The position numbers and the translations under genes were made by a program. 64,000 bases of DNA from Diphasiastrum complanatum (Eukaryota; Streptophyta; Lycopodiopsida; Lycopodiales; Lycopodiaceae): contig CM055113.1 in NCBI GenBank assembly GCA_029204225.1, forward strand, positions 27,186,995 to 27,250,994, written 5' to 3'. Shown piece after piece: positions 10,990-24,029 of the stretch; the stretch's first letter is position 1; every line of letters begins with the position of its first letter. The notes under the pieces were generated by a model that saw only the letters and a program-made list of their open reading frames with translations, was not told where the DNA came from and did not search any database.

Positions 10990-13900
10990 CTCTCCCTCAA
11001 TGATAAAATTACATTCTTCGATTCCTTAATGACTTAGTAAAAATATCTGCCATTTGATCTTTAGATTTACAAACAACAAGATCAATGGCTCTATCAAGAA
11101 TTTTCTCTCGAACAAAATGGTAGTGTATTTCGATATGCTTGGTTCGAGCATGTAGAACTGGATTTTTGGCAAGGTGAATGCAACTTTGATTATCGCAAGA
11201 TATAGTAGTCGCATCCACCTATGGTTGACCTAAATCCACAAGCAATCTTCATAACCATACCGCTTCTTGTGTAGCATTGTTGAGTGCTTGATATTTAGCT
11301 TCCGTCGATGATAAGGCTACTGTAGATTGTTTTCTGCTGCTCCATGAAATTGCAGTTGTACCATAACTGAATGTATGACCATTGGTAGATCTTATGTCAT
11401 CAATATTACCTGCCCAATCAGCATCTGTATAACTTACCAACATGGGTGCTTCAGGTTGATCATACTTCAAACCAAAATTCAATGTCCCTCGAATGTATCT
11501 GAGAATACGTTTAGTAGACGTCCAGTGTTCTTGACTAGGATCTTGTATAAATTGACTAACAACACCAACAACATAACAAATGTCAGGTCGTGTCTGTGTC
11601 AAATAAATCAAACTACCCACCAATTTTCTATACAAATAAGCATCCACTTTCTCAGATTCATCATATGTAGTAAGCTTCATGTTGACATCCATAGGTGTAC
11701 TCAAAGGCTTACAATCCTGCATATTGAACTTATAAAGCAAATCTCGTGCATATTTGCTTTGTGTAAGAAAGACCGTGTCTTCCTTTTGCTATACTTCAAT
11801 GCCTAGACAATAGTGCATCAATTCTAGATCACTCATGTTAAAAACATTGGAAAGATCTGATTTTATTTCATCAATTAAGCTCTCATTACTTCCTGTAGTA
11901 ATCAAATCATCCACGTACAACACAATGAACACTATATCTGAGTCTTGGCTTAGAATGTAAAGATTAGGATCAGCATCACTCTTTACCATTCCCCTTTGCT
12001 TGAAGTGTTCATCAATGCAAGAATACCACGCCCGTTTGCTTCAATCCATAAATGGCTTTGTTGAGATTACAAACGAGATGCTCTCTCCCTGGCTCAACAA
12101 ATCCTTGAGGTTGTACTAAGTACACCTCTTCATCCAGCACTCCATTAAAAAAAACAAATTTTATGTCCATTTGCTAGATCTTCCAACCATAGCCTAACAG
12201 AAATAGCAATGATAGAACATATAGTTACCATCTTAGCTATGGGTGCAAAGTTTTCCTCAAAATAAATACCTTCCTGCTGCTCAAATCCTCTCGCAACCAA
12301 CCATGCTTTGTACTTGTTGAGTTGCCCATCAGCTCCATATTTGATCTTGTATATCCATTTGCAAGCGATAGGCGTCTTACCATCAGGTAGCTCAACCAAG
12401 TTCCACGTCCTATTTTTCGTTATAGCTTCCATTTCTGTTTCCATTGCTTCACGCCACTCCTTGTGCTCATTTGCTTTATCAAAAGTTTTTGGTTCTTGAG
12501 CCTTGAGCATAGAACCCATTAGGGCTAGATTCTTGTAGGAGGTTTTTGATTTCTACTTGATCTTCTAAGCTCTCCCTGCTCACTTGATTCAAGAGTATCT
12601 CCCTTATTAGCATCACTTGTTACTGACAACTACCACTTAGGCACTCTCCTAGGAATCTCATTATTGACCCTGTCTTTTTCCATTGGCTCTTCCATATCAA
12701 CACCAACTTCTTCCTTCACTTGCACTTTAGCTTTATCATCAAAGGGATCAATTGTCAATTTTATTTGGTCATTTTGACCCATCTCATCAAAAGTAGCATA
12801 TCTGGAAATCATGATCTTTTGTGCATCTATGTCATACATCCTGTATGCCTTGGCTCTTTCATCATCTCCAAAGAAAATACACTTAACAGCTTTGCATCCA
12901 GTTTCTTTCGTTTTTCATCAGGTACATGAGCGTAAGCGTCACAACCAAGTACTCGTAAATGAGAAACATTAGGTTTCTTTCCAGTAAAAGCTTCGTAAGG
13001 TGTCTTACCCTCCACGAACTTCGTAGGACACCGATTCAAGATATGAGTAGCTGTGTTGCATGGTTCTGCCCAAAAGTGTTTGGCAAACCTTTGCTTTTAA
13101 GCATTGCTCTAGCCATCTCCACAATGGATCTGTTTTTCCGTTCTGCAACTCTGTTTTGTTGTGGTGAATAGGGTGTGGTGGTTTGTCTCTTGATCTCATG
13201 ATCCTTGCAAAAGTTTATAAACTCTGTTGAAAAATACTCACCGCCACCATCTGATCTGAGGGTCTTAATATAGCAACCTGTTTGTTTTTCAACTAGAGAC
13301 TTGAACTCTCTAAACTTGGCAAAAGCATCAGATTTTTACGAAATAAATCCAGATATGTCTACTATAGTCATCAATGAATGTAATGAAATAGTAACAACCA
13401 CTAATGGACCTAGTTTGAATTGGTCCACACGGATCACTATGAACAAGATCAAGAATGCCATTGGCTCTTCTTGCTCCATCTTTGGAAAATCTTCTCTATG
13501 TTGTTTTCCCAAAATGCAACCCTCACAATTTTTTCCTTCAAAAGAGATATCAGGTAATCCAACAACTAGATTACCTCTTTTAAAGATTTGCAAACTTTGA
13601 GCACTGATATGGCCAAACCTTTGATGCCAAAGATCACTTCGACTATCAACAGTGCTTACCATAGCTTGAGTAAAAGATCTCGCATTCAATTTGTAGAGTC
13701 AATTCTCATTGACTCTAGCTCCTGTAGCAATCACTTTGTAGTGATTCTTGATGTCTTTGACAAGACATTTGTCACTGTCAAACTCAACATTGAGTTGTTG
13801 ATCAGCCATCGTCCCAACAGATTGTAGATTGCTAGCTAAGCCAGGTACATATTGCACATTTCTTATCTACTTTATCTTCTCGCTGGCTAACTTCACTGGT

Positions 13901-15139
13901 ACCACTCCAACTCCTTTAACAGATAGCAATTTGCCATCAGCTTGTCCAACTTCATCACCATTGTTAGTTTCCTTGAGTTCTGAAAACCACTCTTTCCTTG
14001 AAGTCATGTGCTTGGATGCACCACTATCAATGTACCATGTATCCTTGGCTTCATCACTTGTCATTAATGATGTAATGAACAATTTTGAACTCTCACCTGT
14101 ATCATCTTCATTTTGATCATCATCGTATTGATGTTGATCAGTATAATTGTCTTCATAATAATAGTCATCAAAATGATGTTGATCAGCATAATTTCCCGCT
14201 TGCCATTTGTCTTTTCTTTGTTCCATCTCCTTCTGTTTCTTGAAGCATTCACGCTCCCAGTGGCCAGGTTTGTTGCAGTACCTATAGTTTCCAAGTTTAT
14301 TTTGTCTTGAATAGTCCTGTCCTTGACCTCGGCCTTGATTCCAATTGCCTCAATTCGGACTATCATTGACTTGCTCATGAAATTGTTGAAATGATCCCCG
14401 GCTTGAGTTTCCTCCTCTCGATTGATACCTTCCATGGCCAAATCTTCCACCTCATCCTCTAACTGCAAGAACTTGATCATAGCTCCTATTATGATGATTC
14501 AAGTTCTCTTGACGTTGCTCTTCTTGCAAAAGCAATCCACCTAGTCCATAATAGGTTGGAAGATTTTCTCTTGTGGCTATACTCGTCACAAACATCTGAT
14601 GTGACTCACTCAGACTATTCAATGTCAATTGCACGATCTCACGATCTTGTACTCGCTCTCCAACTGCTGCTAATTGGTCACAGATCTCTTTGATCTTCAG
14701 TATGTGATCGGCAATAGTTGCACCATCTTTTATCCGCAATGTATGCAACTTCATCTTCAAACATAGTATTCGAGATGTATTTGTCGTTTCAAACAATGCC
14801 TTCAATGTATTCCACACTTCTTTTGGTCCTTCTGAATCTGAAATATAGGGAATAATTATATCTCTAACTAATAAGTTGATGACATTCTGGGCTTTCTGTC
14901 TTCTCCTATCAAATGTCTGCTGATCTTCTTCAATCACTGGCCTTGTCTCTTCACCTGTCACGATCTCCCACAGCGCCTTTTCCATCAAAATGTTCTTCAG
15001 TTTGAATTTCCAAACTGCATAGTTGCCGACATCTTCCAATTTGCTTGACTCATTAAGGACACCCTCGCTTAGAGTTGCCATTACTAGATAGATGAGTCTG
15101 GTTCACAAAATTTATCACACCACAGAACTGTAAATTTTT

Positions 15140-15390
15140 GGTTGGACACCTAATATCGGTACGACGCTTGGGTGCACGGCTGCTCGAGATTCTCTTTAGG
15201 CGTGGATCCGATATTGGTATAGATATGCGATATCGATATGACGCGCGGATGGATGACTGCTCTGGATTTTTTTGACCTATGGCACGTCACTCCAATATTG
15301 GTACTAATATGTGATATCAGTATGATGCGCGAATGTACGACTGCTATTGTTTTTCCTTACCTCTGGCACATCGATCCGATATTGGTATAG
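15140..15390. repeat. Degenerate tandem repeat in copia leader
   Basis: Three imperfect units of about 85-90 bases share ccgatattggta, gatatcgatatgacgcgc and gactgctct. They lie between gag and the primer site of the copia element, so they belong to its untranslated leader. Each unit carries its own palindromic gatatc-like core. Confidence 0.7.
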
Positions 15391-15822
15391 ACAAGATAAA
15401 AAGTAGAAAGAATACAAGAACTTTCAGAGGAAATATTCTAGATTCTCCACTTCGGCACAGCGGCTACGCCGCCTCCACTTTGCAAAGATTTCGAAATGTG
15501 TGATCGTTCAAAAGACAGAGATCAGTATTGTGAAAAGTATGAAGCTTCCTAACTCTGAATGATAGTACTACACACTGTCTAGTGTGATTTGTGGTACTCC
15601 AAACAGACAAATGAGAGATTTCTTGGCAAACCTCTCACACAAGTAGCACTTTCTACAACAACTAGGAATAATGTAAGAATCTCCCAACTCAATAGATTTT
15701 CAATCTGTTTGATGCTGCCCTGGCCTTTCTGATGCCTCCGGGACTGTGTCTTTGTTCTCCACTGATGATTCTGAGCTCCAAACCTGCAAAATACACCAAA
15801 GACTATTGCTGCTCTGATACCA

Positions 15823-16085
15823 TGTCAAGAATTAGATATGCAACATCAAGCATTCACCATAAGCAATCACCACAAGAAGGCGGAAGAAGAACACGCACTG
15901 TCACTCTATCACACTAACACATACAGAATGTAAAATGTACAAATAAACCCTGAACCCCTGATAGAGAGAGAAAACCTACGAGTAGACTAATAGACTAGCC
16001 TATGGCTAATGACAACTGGTCACAACTGTCAACATTAATGTACCTCGTAAACAGTAACAATGAAGTTTATCATTGATTTCTAACA
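15823..16085 (-). repeat. Copia LTR (5' side of minus-strand element)
   Basis: 263 bp, matching 10727-10989. Immediately inside it (left) is the tRNA-iMet primer site. Immediately outside it (right) is the second copy of the cagtt target duplication. Confidence 0.93.
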
Positions 16086-16090
16086 CAGTT

Positions 16091-16700
16091 TGCACTCAGA
16101 ACCATATAGCCAATGAGTGTCCAGTATTATAACAAAATCTCAGATTGACACAGATTTTGTCATCTGTGCAACACATCATCACACAAGATGACATTTTGCT
16201 CATTTAACCCTCGGATCATACAATAGAAGAGAAATCCCTATTAGACCTCTTATCCTTATCATCAAGGGGCACCAAATGCGGCACCGAGGTATGGCACGCC
16301 AAACAATCAACAGCGCATGGCCTTACCTGCACCACCAGGGCCAGCTAACAACCAAGTGGATCATGTAAATTTAGCAGTGCAGAACATGAAATACCAACAT
16401 CACTTCAACTTGAGCAGCAACAGTGGTACGGGTCGGATGAGATATTTGTAGATCCAGCCATTAACAAATATTATGCGACCTATGCGGCTCAGCCTCAACG
16501 TCAAGGTGGTAGAAATTACGATTGCTATGGATGCGGCGAAGGCCATCGAATTGTAGAATGTCCTTACAAGGAACAATACACATCCGTCTATAGAGAATGC
16601 GGATACGAACACTGCTACAAGAATTGTCCATTAAGACCTAGAACGAGTGCACCTTTGAATTTAATCTCAGTACACACTACAACAGTTCCATAAAGGATGC
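16091..16700 (+). mobile_element. Ty3/gypsy gag, right part with zinc knuckles (fossil)
   Basis: This continues the gypsy gag region interrupted by the copia insertion. Cysteine/histidine knuckles are visible around 16510-16640 (YDCYGCGEGHRIVECP and CGYEHCYKNCP). They are typical of the nucleocapsid end of gag. The region is broken. Confidence 0.65.
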
Positions 16701-16789
16701 CACCAGGAAAACAACACCTTCATGCCCCAGTGCTAGCAGTCACGCGAGCGCAAAAGTGGAAGGAAGTGGCACCCTCACCACCCCCGTGA

Positions 16790-17080
16790 AATGATTCATT
16801 GCTCACATTCATCTTAAAGAGGAAGGAAGTGAATCATTGCTCACATTCATCTTAAAGAGGTCATTGCTCACATTCATCTTAATACAATGTAAGGCCAATC
16901 TAGCCTTTTTATATCTTACTTGCTCTTGCCCACCAAGAGGTTCATCCTCCTCTTCTTGGACAATGCCATAGAGATCATGGATCACTAAAAGTGACTCCAT
17001 TCTCACATTTCATATGGCATAGTTTGTGGTTGTAAGCCTCTCATTGACTTCAAGTAGAAAATCACCCATATATGTCATTA
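16790..17080 (-). mobile_element. Copia gag fragment with triplicated segment
   Basis: The minus strand encodes RMESLLVIHDLYGIV and ALHCIKMNVSND. This resembles the start of gag in the copia element at 29187-33074 (MALHFIKMNVSNE). The phrase cattgctcacattcatctta occurs three times at about 16797-16881. It is an old fragment with no LTRs of its own. Confidence 0.6.
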
Positions 17081-17085
17081 TAAGG

Positions 17086-17690
17086 GGTTGGATTAGATCT
17101 ACATCGTTATGGGCTAGTCAATCATACAAACTTACAGACTAATAGGCTTAAAGCGACCCCTCAAGATAGACGAGACAAGACCAATGACAAAAGACCCCCA
17201 CAACACTCAATAAAAACACTCATCCCCGAGGGGACTAGGGCGAGAGTATAGGAGTGGATGGAAGGGTGTGATTGCCAGGTGAGTCTTGAAAATTCCACTA
17301 AGTCTGAGGAGCTGACATCGTTTGCATCTGTTGTTAATCCACATGACCAAATTGGACCTCTTAATGAGGACAATGCAAGTGACTCAAACTATGGAGGAGT
17401 ACATGAAATAGTAGAGGGTAATTAGCTCCTACTAATTACCCCCCTAAATCTAGATCCAGAGGCTTGTATGTAACGAATCAAGAAGATGAGAAAAGTCGTA
17501 TACTTGATGTAGTTGATCAGGAGTCATTTGATATCCAAGGCTTGTTTGAGGGACAAGGAAACCCAATGGATGACCACATGAGAGTAGATTCAAGTGACGA
17601 CACATTGCATAAATATTTCCAAGTGAGCAAGAGGGAGAGAGGCCCTGGGCTAGCAGTTGGGCACGACATGCTTGGCTGGAGGTGAGGGAT
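17086..17690 (+). mobile_element. Gypsy-associated segment, homologous to 40066-40620
   Basis: The segment (starting ggggttggattagatctac) is clearly related to 40066-40620. Shared coding-like phrases include QDRRDKTNDKR, STKSE and FASVVNPHDQ. In the second copy it lies downstream of a gypsy gag, so it is probably an accessory or inter-domain part of that family. Function is unknown. Both copies are broken. Confidence 0.55.
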
Positions 17691-18740
17691 AGAGAAAGGT
17701 TAGGGTAGCTGAGGGAGGGGTGAGATAAGGAGGGGGTATGGCCGTGACAAGGGGGCAGAGAGAGAGAGAGGAAAAGAGAGGGGGCAAGGGCTTAGGTTTA
17801 GGATTCTTTTTTAATAAGGTTAAAAATTAGGTTTAGAAAATTTGTACATCGTATTTCTCTCTTTTTTTGCACTTATTTTTTGTTTACCCTAAATGGCGAA
17901 TGTAGAGTTAGGGCAATTTCTTTTTTAAGGTGAAAATTGGCGAAACTTTAAAATGAAAGGCTGAAAAAAATTAACAAAGAAACAAAACTTCAAAATTGAA
18001 AAATTGTAGTGCTCTTCTCTCACTTGAAAAAAACAAAAGAAATTTCCAGAATTCTAGCAAAGCTGACCCTACTTCACTAATTTGTTCGTAACTCTCTCAA
18101 TATTGATCCAAATCACAAAAACTAAAATTTTTAAGAAAGCTAAAAATAGACTCTATTGGCCTATAGAAACATATCAATGATTGATGGTGATTCAATAGGC
18201 CAAATTTACAACAAAACAGGTTTGAAATTTTTGAAGGAAGAAAATTAGTAAAACTAGAGAGCTAGAAATCAAGATTTGTCATAACTTTTTGAGTACAAAT
18301 TCAAATGACTTGCCATATGGATAAGGTTAAAGCTAAAACAATGATTTAAAATCCTGTGTAAAGAAACTAGAATTAAAATCTCAAATCAAACCTGAAAATT
18401 TTAAAAAAATTGAAAGCCAAATTGTAAACACCTATTTTGATAGAGTTTGGAAAAATTGCAATAACTTTTGCATCTCGTACCCAAATTGCTTAAACATTGG
18501 TACAAATGAAAGCTTAAGCAAGCTGTAGAAGTCTATGAAATCAAATTAGAAATTAGAGACAAAATTGTATGCTAAAAATTGGTCTGAGCAGACCTGAAAA
18601 TTTAAAAGTTAGAAATTAGCAAAAAAAAAAAACAAAAGAACAAGAAACTCTTCAAATGAAATGAGAATCATGTTGAAATGACATGTTTTTTATTGGATCT
18701 TAGGCTCTCATACCAAGAATGTCATGTGCCAAATTTAAAC
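17691..18740. other. AT-rich stretch without recognisable gene
   Basis: There is purine-rich low complexity at 17700-17790, then AT-rich sequence. No protein-like frame is present. It lies between fossil gypsy pieces and is probably decayed element sequence. Confidence 0.4.
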
Positions 18741-19670
18741 TAAACGCCCCCAAAAATTCAACTTTATGCCTTTACACCTTGTCACTACTGATCAAGCCTT
18801 CCGAAAATGGGAAATTGATTATGTTGGTCCTATTAGTTTTGCTGCTAGGCACGCTCAAGCCATATATATTGTCGTGGCTACAGATTATTGTACTAAATGG
18901 ACTGAAGCTAGAGCCATTCGCAATGTTGATGCTCATTCTATTGCAAGATTTCTCTATGAACAGGTTATTGTTCATTTTGGATGTCCTTTAGAGCTTATAA
19001 GCGATAGGGGTACACATTTTCTTAATTCTGTCATAGCCAATCTACTTTCAAAATTTCTTGTTGTCCATCACAAAAGTTCCCTGTATTATCCACGATGCAA
19101 TGGCCAGGCAAAATCCACCAACAAAATCTTGTGTGGTGTTCTAACCAAGATCGTCGAGTCTAGCCGCACCGATTGGGAATTAAAACTCCATGCCGCTCTA
19201 TGGGCATATCGTACTACCCTGAAGAGGGCTACAGGTTTAACTCCTTTCTAGTTTGCATATGGCTAGGAAGCAGTCATGCTTGTTGAATTCCATATTCCGT
19301 CCCTACGAGTAGCATATAATCTGGAGCTAGATAATCAACAGCTTCTAGCTAATAGATTCTTCCATCTAGAAGAACTTTGTGATACAACATCCATACTCAA
19401 CAAGTCCACAAATGTCGACAAAAGACAAGGCATGATCGATCATTGAAACTCAAGGAGTTCCAGATCGGAGATAAGGTTCTCCTATACCAAGCCAACGCAC
19501 ATAAGGGTGAATTGAATTTTCCGGGACAAGGGCCATATGTAATTCAAAAGATATTTGTCTCTAGATATGTACAACTCCAAACCTTACAAGACGAACCTTT
19601 AGACATTGTGGTTAATGGAGGTAGACTTAGAAAATATTACAAACCCTATTTTTATCTTGATATGTACTAA
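18741..19670 (+). mobile_element. Ty3/gypsy integrase (fossil)
   Basis: The rve integrase core is readable: WEIDYVGPIS, ATDYCTKWTEA, FGCPLELISDRGTHF (second acidic residue context) and YYPRCNGQAKSTN. Then comes WELKLHAALWAYRTTLKRATGLTPF, followed by the C-terminal FQIGDKVLLYQ segment. No reverse transcriptase is recognised upstream, so the element is incomplete. It has a few breaks. Confidence 0.85.
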
Positions 19671-19834
19671 CTTGTTTAATTTCCTATTTATTGTTTTTCT
19701 ATTGTTACTTTTTGCTTATTGGATGCTTGTCATTTTGCAAATTTTGGTATGTTTCTTTGTTCAGACAATCAAGATATCATCAAGTTAGTAATTCACGCAA
19801 TCTTTTTCTATGCAAATGTCATGCCCACGACTAG

Positions 19835-20095
19835 TCTCAAGCAGCGTGTCCACACTAGGGATCAGTAGACCAACAACTCGAAAGTTCATTGTGACTATAA
19901 GGGAATTGGGGCCCTTATGTGTATAAGGTCATAATTAATGGTTGTAGGCCTAAACTCATGATGATGGATGTGTATGGATCTATCAGTGAGTCATTGAAGA
20001 ACCAGATGACGTGGCCCAGATCGGCTGTAGAGGTGTCCAGTGAGGTGTCACAATGCACTACTAGTGGTGTATGGGCCTTGGAGGGTATAAGTATA
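19835..20095 (+). repeat. Dispersed 260-bp module, copy 1
   Basis: The sequence from gtccacactagggatc to about ggtgtatgggccttgg reappears inverted at about 45105-45345, with roughly three-quarters to four-fifths identity by eye. Shared phrases include gactataagggaattgggg, gttgtaggcctaaa and gatgacgtggcccagat. Here it follows a gypsy integrase; there it sits beside an LTR fragment. The family is unknown. Confidence 0.6.
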
Positions 20096-20299
20096 CCTAT
20101 TGGGCTCTCACTAGTGCATCCTTGATTATGAGACTAGTAGCCGTATGTTCTTGGTGTGATGTCTCATTCGTCTTTGAGATGGATCCATAGCTTGGGGGCT
20201 AGATCCGTTCGATCTAGGATTGGTTGGGTCAGAACCATCAGTAGCCTTTGTGGTTGCTTGTATTGGCATGCATAGAATTGGATCCTTGGTTTAGGACTT

Positions 20300-22860
20300 T
20301 ATAGCAACCCCCAATTTCATTCTTTTTCTGAATTTTTGATAAAAAATAATACCAGACAGAATTCGCCTAGACCAATTTCACTGAGTATGATTCATCTATC
20401 ACCTTTGAGAATTCTAGTCCAGAGTCAGACACTCCAAAAATAGAAAAAAACAATTATTTCTCTTCAAATCCTCATTGACAGAATTCGCGGCTAATTCGTT
20501 AAGCCTCAAAACGTGAAGCATGATTTCTCTGTCACATTCACGAATTCTGATCACTTTCATTTTTGTACTATCAGATAATTCAACCCATTTTTACACAAAA
20601 ATAACTCTCAGGACCATCAGACCTCTGTCTCAGAATTCACGGACCTCACTGAGAAAGTGTGGGCACTGACGACGATTATTGGGTAAATTTGCGATTTCCT
20701 GTCAAAAAAAGTCTATATATAGGCCTCATCTATTCCTCCCATGAGTTCATTTGAGATTTCTGCTGGAGAAATTATGCTAAAATTTTTCAAAAACTTCAGA
20801 ACTTTTTAAAACTTTCACAATACTTTTTTGCACAATCTGTGATGCCACGAAATTGTTAAATATTGAATATCAACCTAAATATGGCACGATATACTCAAAA
20901 ATGAAGATATGAGCTGGATAAATATAAATCATGAAGAGGCCTAAGTCATTTTCGAGAATATATCTCCTAAAGACTTGCCTTGTATTTAAGCGCGAGACCT
21001 CTAAAAGAGAAACGTTGCCTTGGTTAAGCCTTTACTAGGTCATCTACGCGAAACGACTAAATATGAATCAACATATTAAACTAGAGTAATTTCAACTCTT
21101 AGTTAAATATACTTCTTATGGTATAATTGAACATACATTCAACCTAATTGTTAACTAGACCTTTTCACGAGAGCGACGCACCTGTAGTTTTAGAGGTGTG
21201 TTTGTTCGCTCCGTAGAACATATATTGATCACACGCTTTAGTCTCGATCATCGAGAAAGGAAGAGTTTATGTATTTGTGAGATGTTGAAGAAGTGAATAG
21301 ATTGTTGAGGATTGTTCTCTCTTATCTCTGTTCTCCACACTATTGAGTGTGAGTGATCATGAGTCTACTAGCAATCTCTACAGCATTACATGAATTACTC
21401 TCTGGTCAGACAGACTCTCTAGCGCTTTATAGTCGTTTGATGTATGTCCGTAAATATGCTCTAAGAAACTGTCTTAAAATCCTCTTATTCGTCTGTCGCG
21501 AACACTTTCTTTTCGGCACTCGAATAAAGTCTATATTTGGTATAGTCTAGCACAATCATTGATAGAACTATATGTATACATCTGAGATGTCAGTCTCTAT
21601 CTGAGAAATTGAGTCTTTGATCTGTGTTCTTGCTTGTAACTAAGATAAGTTTCTAACGTACTCTAAAACTCTTTGTGCTCTTTAACCATAACCTTGGACT
21701 TAAGTTGTTGAAGACTTTTGTCTAGAAATGAACAGTTTGCAAATACAATTAACTAATTGTTTGCACAAACACAAATACATCAAACATTTCTCGACTCTTT
21801 GTTGACACCTTAATCAGCCGGAGGTAGTACTATTGTACTACTCTGATAACATCTCACTTGTAGAATGTATTTCATTCGATTTGATAGAGGCAAGATTGTT
21901 GTTCTGGAATTATTAACACTACACACCCCCAACACAAGTAATACTGGCTATTTTCTAATGTTTGTTGACAACCAGAATAACTGTCGAATCACTTCACTTG
22001 AAATAAATCATAATTGTACCAAATACATAACTTTCAAACACTATCCTCTGAGGGTTCGACATTATTTACTACAAAATCTATATGAACCTTGTTGGTATAG
22101 TACGAAATATACCAATTTTTGGCGCCGTTGCCGGGGATAGCTTAGGAAAGTTATAAGAAAACTGACAATTCCATCTCCATTCCTAGTGTATGTCAGATAG
22201 AGAATCCCGATTACAACGATATCGTAAGCTTAGAGAGGAATTTCTACGAAGACAGAGTGAGAGTGCGAGTCGAAGAAATCTCGACGAGATCACTGCCCAG
22301 TTACTTGAACTCCTAATTAGCTTCAGTATGGAGGGTCCTGCTGCACGTTTCACTTCTATTTCAAAAATTAAGTATGATTATTTTAAAGGGACTACTTCAG
22401 ATGATGCAGATAGCTATGTCTCGCAATTTGAGTCAATTGCTAATGCAAATAACGAGAGGAACTGACGTAAACAAACTGCGAATCTTTCCTGGGTTGTTGA
22501 GAAAGCAGGCACGCATAGGTACAGTCAAGTCGAACCAGACCGTGTAGGAACTTGGTTACTACTGAAAGATGCATTTCTGAACCAGTTCAGAGAAATTGGT
22601 TATAAATCTAGAAATATTTTGAATGCTATGAGGATACTGACAAAGAAGAATTCTTCGATGCCTGCAACGTTGAAGCGGATGTTTTGGATAAAGAAATAAA
22701 GTTGTAGACACGAACTCTAAAGAGTCTCATGATGATTCAAGTGACAAATTTGACGAATCCGAACAAGAATTTGGTAATAAGAACCAGGCTGACGACAAGA
22801 ATATATCTATGGAGTCAACCGTGCGCTACTATATGCACAGGTGGTTCTAAGCCTTATATA
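20300..22860 (+). mobile_element. Second gypsy element, 5' end with LTR, primer site and gag
   Basis: The primer site tggcgccgttgccggg at 22123 matches the plant gypsy consensus exactly. It follows a long LTR-like region with a TATA-like tatatata near 20714. After it, 22190-22465 encodes a gag N-terminus (MSDRESRLQRYRKLREEFLRRQ, then YDYFKGTTSDDADSYVSQFE). The LTR start is uncertain (about 20300 or 20840). No downstream pol or 3' LTR was recognised, so the element is truncated and broken. Confidence 0.65.
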
Positions 22861-23793
22861 AGGAGGCCAAACTCGCCCTACTACACCATCATTTGATTGA
22901 TTCATTGCCAGGATCTCTCTCTACTCTCATGCTTCATATTCCTTGGCTTGGGGGTGAAGCTACTAGAGATTGATTGGTTGCTTCTACTTGGTTGGGAGGT
23001 TTCTCCAGCAGTATGTTCTCTATTGATTTGTCTTGTAAGTGGGATCTTGAGGAGGTGACTCTTACACTTGGACTATTACTAACCTTCTGAAGGTAAAAGA
23101 ATCAATGACAATAGATGGATTTTCAAGAAAAAAAATTCCATTTTGATGGAACTATTTCAAATGGAAAGCTAGAATGATGGCCATAGGTTTTTTGCAAATT
23201 CAAAGAGTACCCATCCACCACACGGGGAAGTGCAACAAATGTTGCGCCCCCTCTATTTGTTGTGGAAGCATGTGCAACCACATGCATCACCAAAACAATG
23301 CAGTAGTGTATCCAATAATAACAATTCGTGTTTTAATGACAAGAATTCTTTATAATTTCAAAATGACTTAGAACTTTATCTTCAATCTAATCATAGTCAA
23401 AATATCAAAGAGAGAAGAAAAGTGTATTTGGCACTCCTATTTATTGTTTACCTGTAAAGAATCAAGGCCCATTAGAGTTTCAGATTACAAACAAGTTCAC
23501 TATTTTAATGTGGTGTATAATTGGAATTGAATGCTAGTTTTCCAATGAGAAGTCTAGCTAGATCAACCATCCTCAACAATTGTCTATTAGAACGTTTCTA
23601 AGTTTAAATTAGAATCAATTTCAAAATATGATCCTATAGTTTCAATTTTAGTTAGAATACTTTAGTCTGAATTCAAGAGTTAGTACTATGTTCTACAAGA
23701 TGTTGAATTTCTATCCTCTCCATCCCCTATCTCATTACTAATCTAGATCCATTCATTTGTTGTATGTAAATACTTGTACAGTCGCGCATTTTG
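22861..23793. other. Intergenic, no recognisable gene
   Basis: A TATA-like ttatataagg at 22856 is followed by LTR-like sequence to about 23090, then AT-rich sequence. No frame looks coding. Confidence 0.4.
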
Positions 23794-24029
23794 CAGAAAT
23801 ACACTTGTTTCCTAATAGTCTATAGAAAATCATACACACATACTTACCAAGAATTGCAATACAAATATAGCAACATGTAAGGAGCTCGCACAAGTGATCC
23901 ATCTAGTAACTCAGAAATACACTTGTTTCCTAATAGTCTATAGAAAATCATACACACATACTTACCAAGAATTGCAATACAAAAATAGCAACATGTAAGG
24001 AGCTGGCACAAGTGATCCATCTAGTAACT
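23794..24029. repeat. 118-bp tandem duplication, two copies
   Basis: Two adjacent 118-bp units, each beginning cagaaatacacttg, differ at about two positions. The high identity implies a recent duplication by slippage or unequal exchange. Confidence 0.9.

Larger units (their letters stand above)
10727..16085 (-). mobile_element. Ty1/copia element nested in gypsy gag
   Basis: The element has two 263-bp LTRs, an internal region of about 4.8 kb, and a perfect 5-bp target duplication (cagtt at 10722-10726 and 16086-16090). Read on the minus strand, parts follow copia order: gag (14452-15081, starting MATLSEGVLNESSKLEDVG), protease with DSGASKHMT (about 13870-14226), GAG-pre-integrase with LWHQRFGHIS, integrase (about 12630-13690), reverse transcriptase (about 11790-12520, with WKEWREAMETEME-like start and FIVLYVDDLI), and RNase H (about 11010-11740, with ALSSTEAKY). 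The primer site tggtatcagagc abuts the right LTR and is the tRNA-iMet type. The coding region carries at least half a dozen breaks. LTRs differ at about 9 of 263 positions by eye, suggesting insertion a few million years ago. Confidence 0.93.

Noticed and set aside
15140-15390. CRISPR-like or regularly spaced repeats
   Set aside because: Units are adjacent and degenerate with no unique spacers, they lie inside a retroelement leader, and the organism is a plant.
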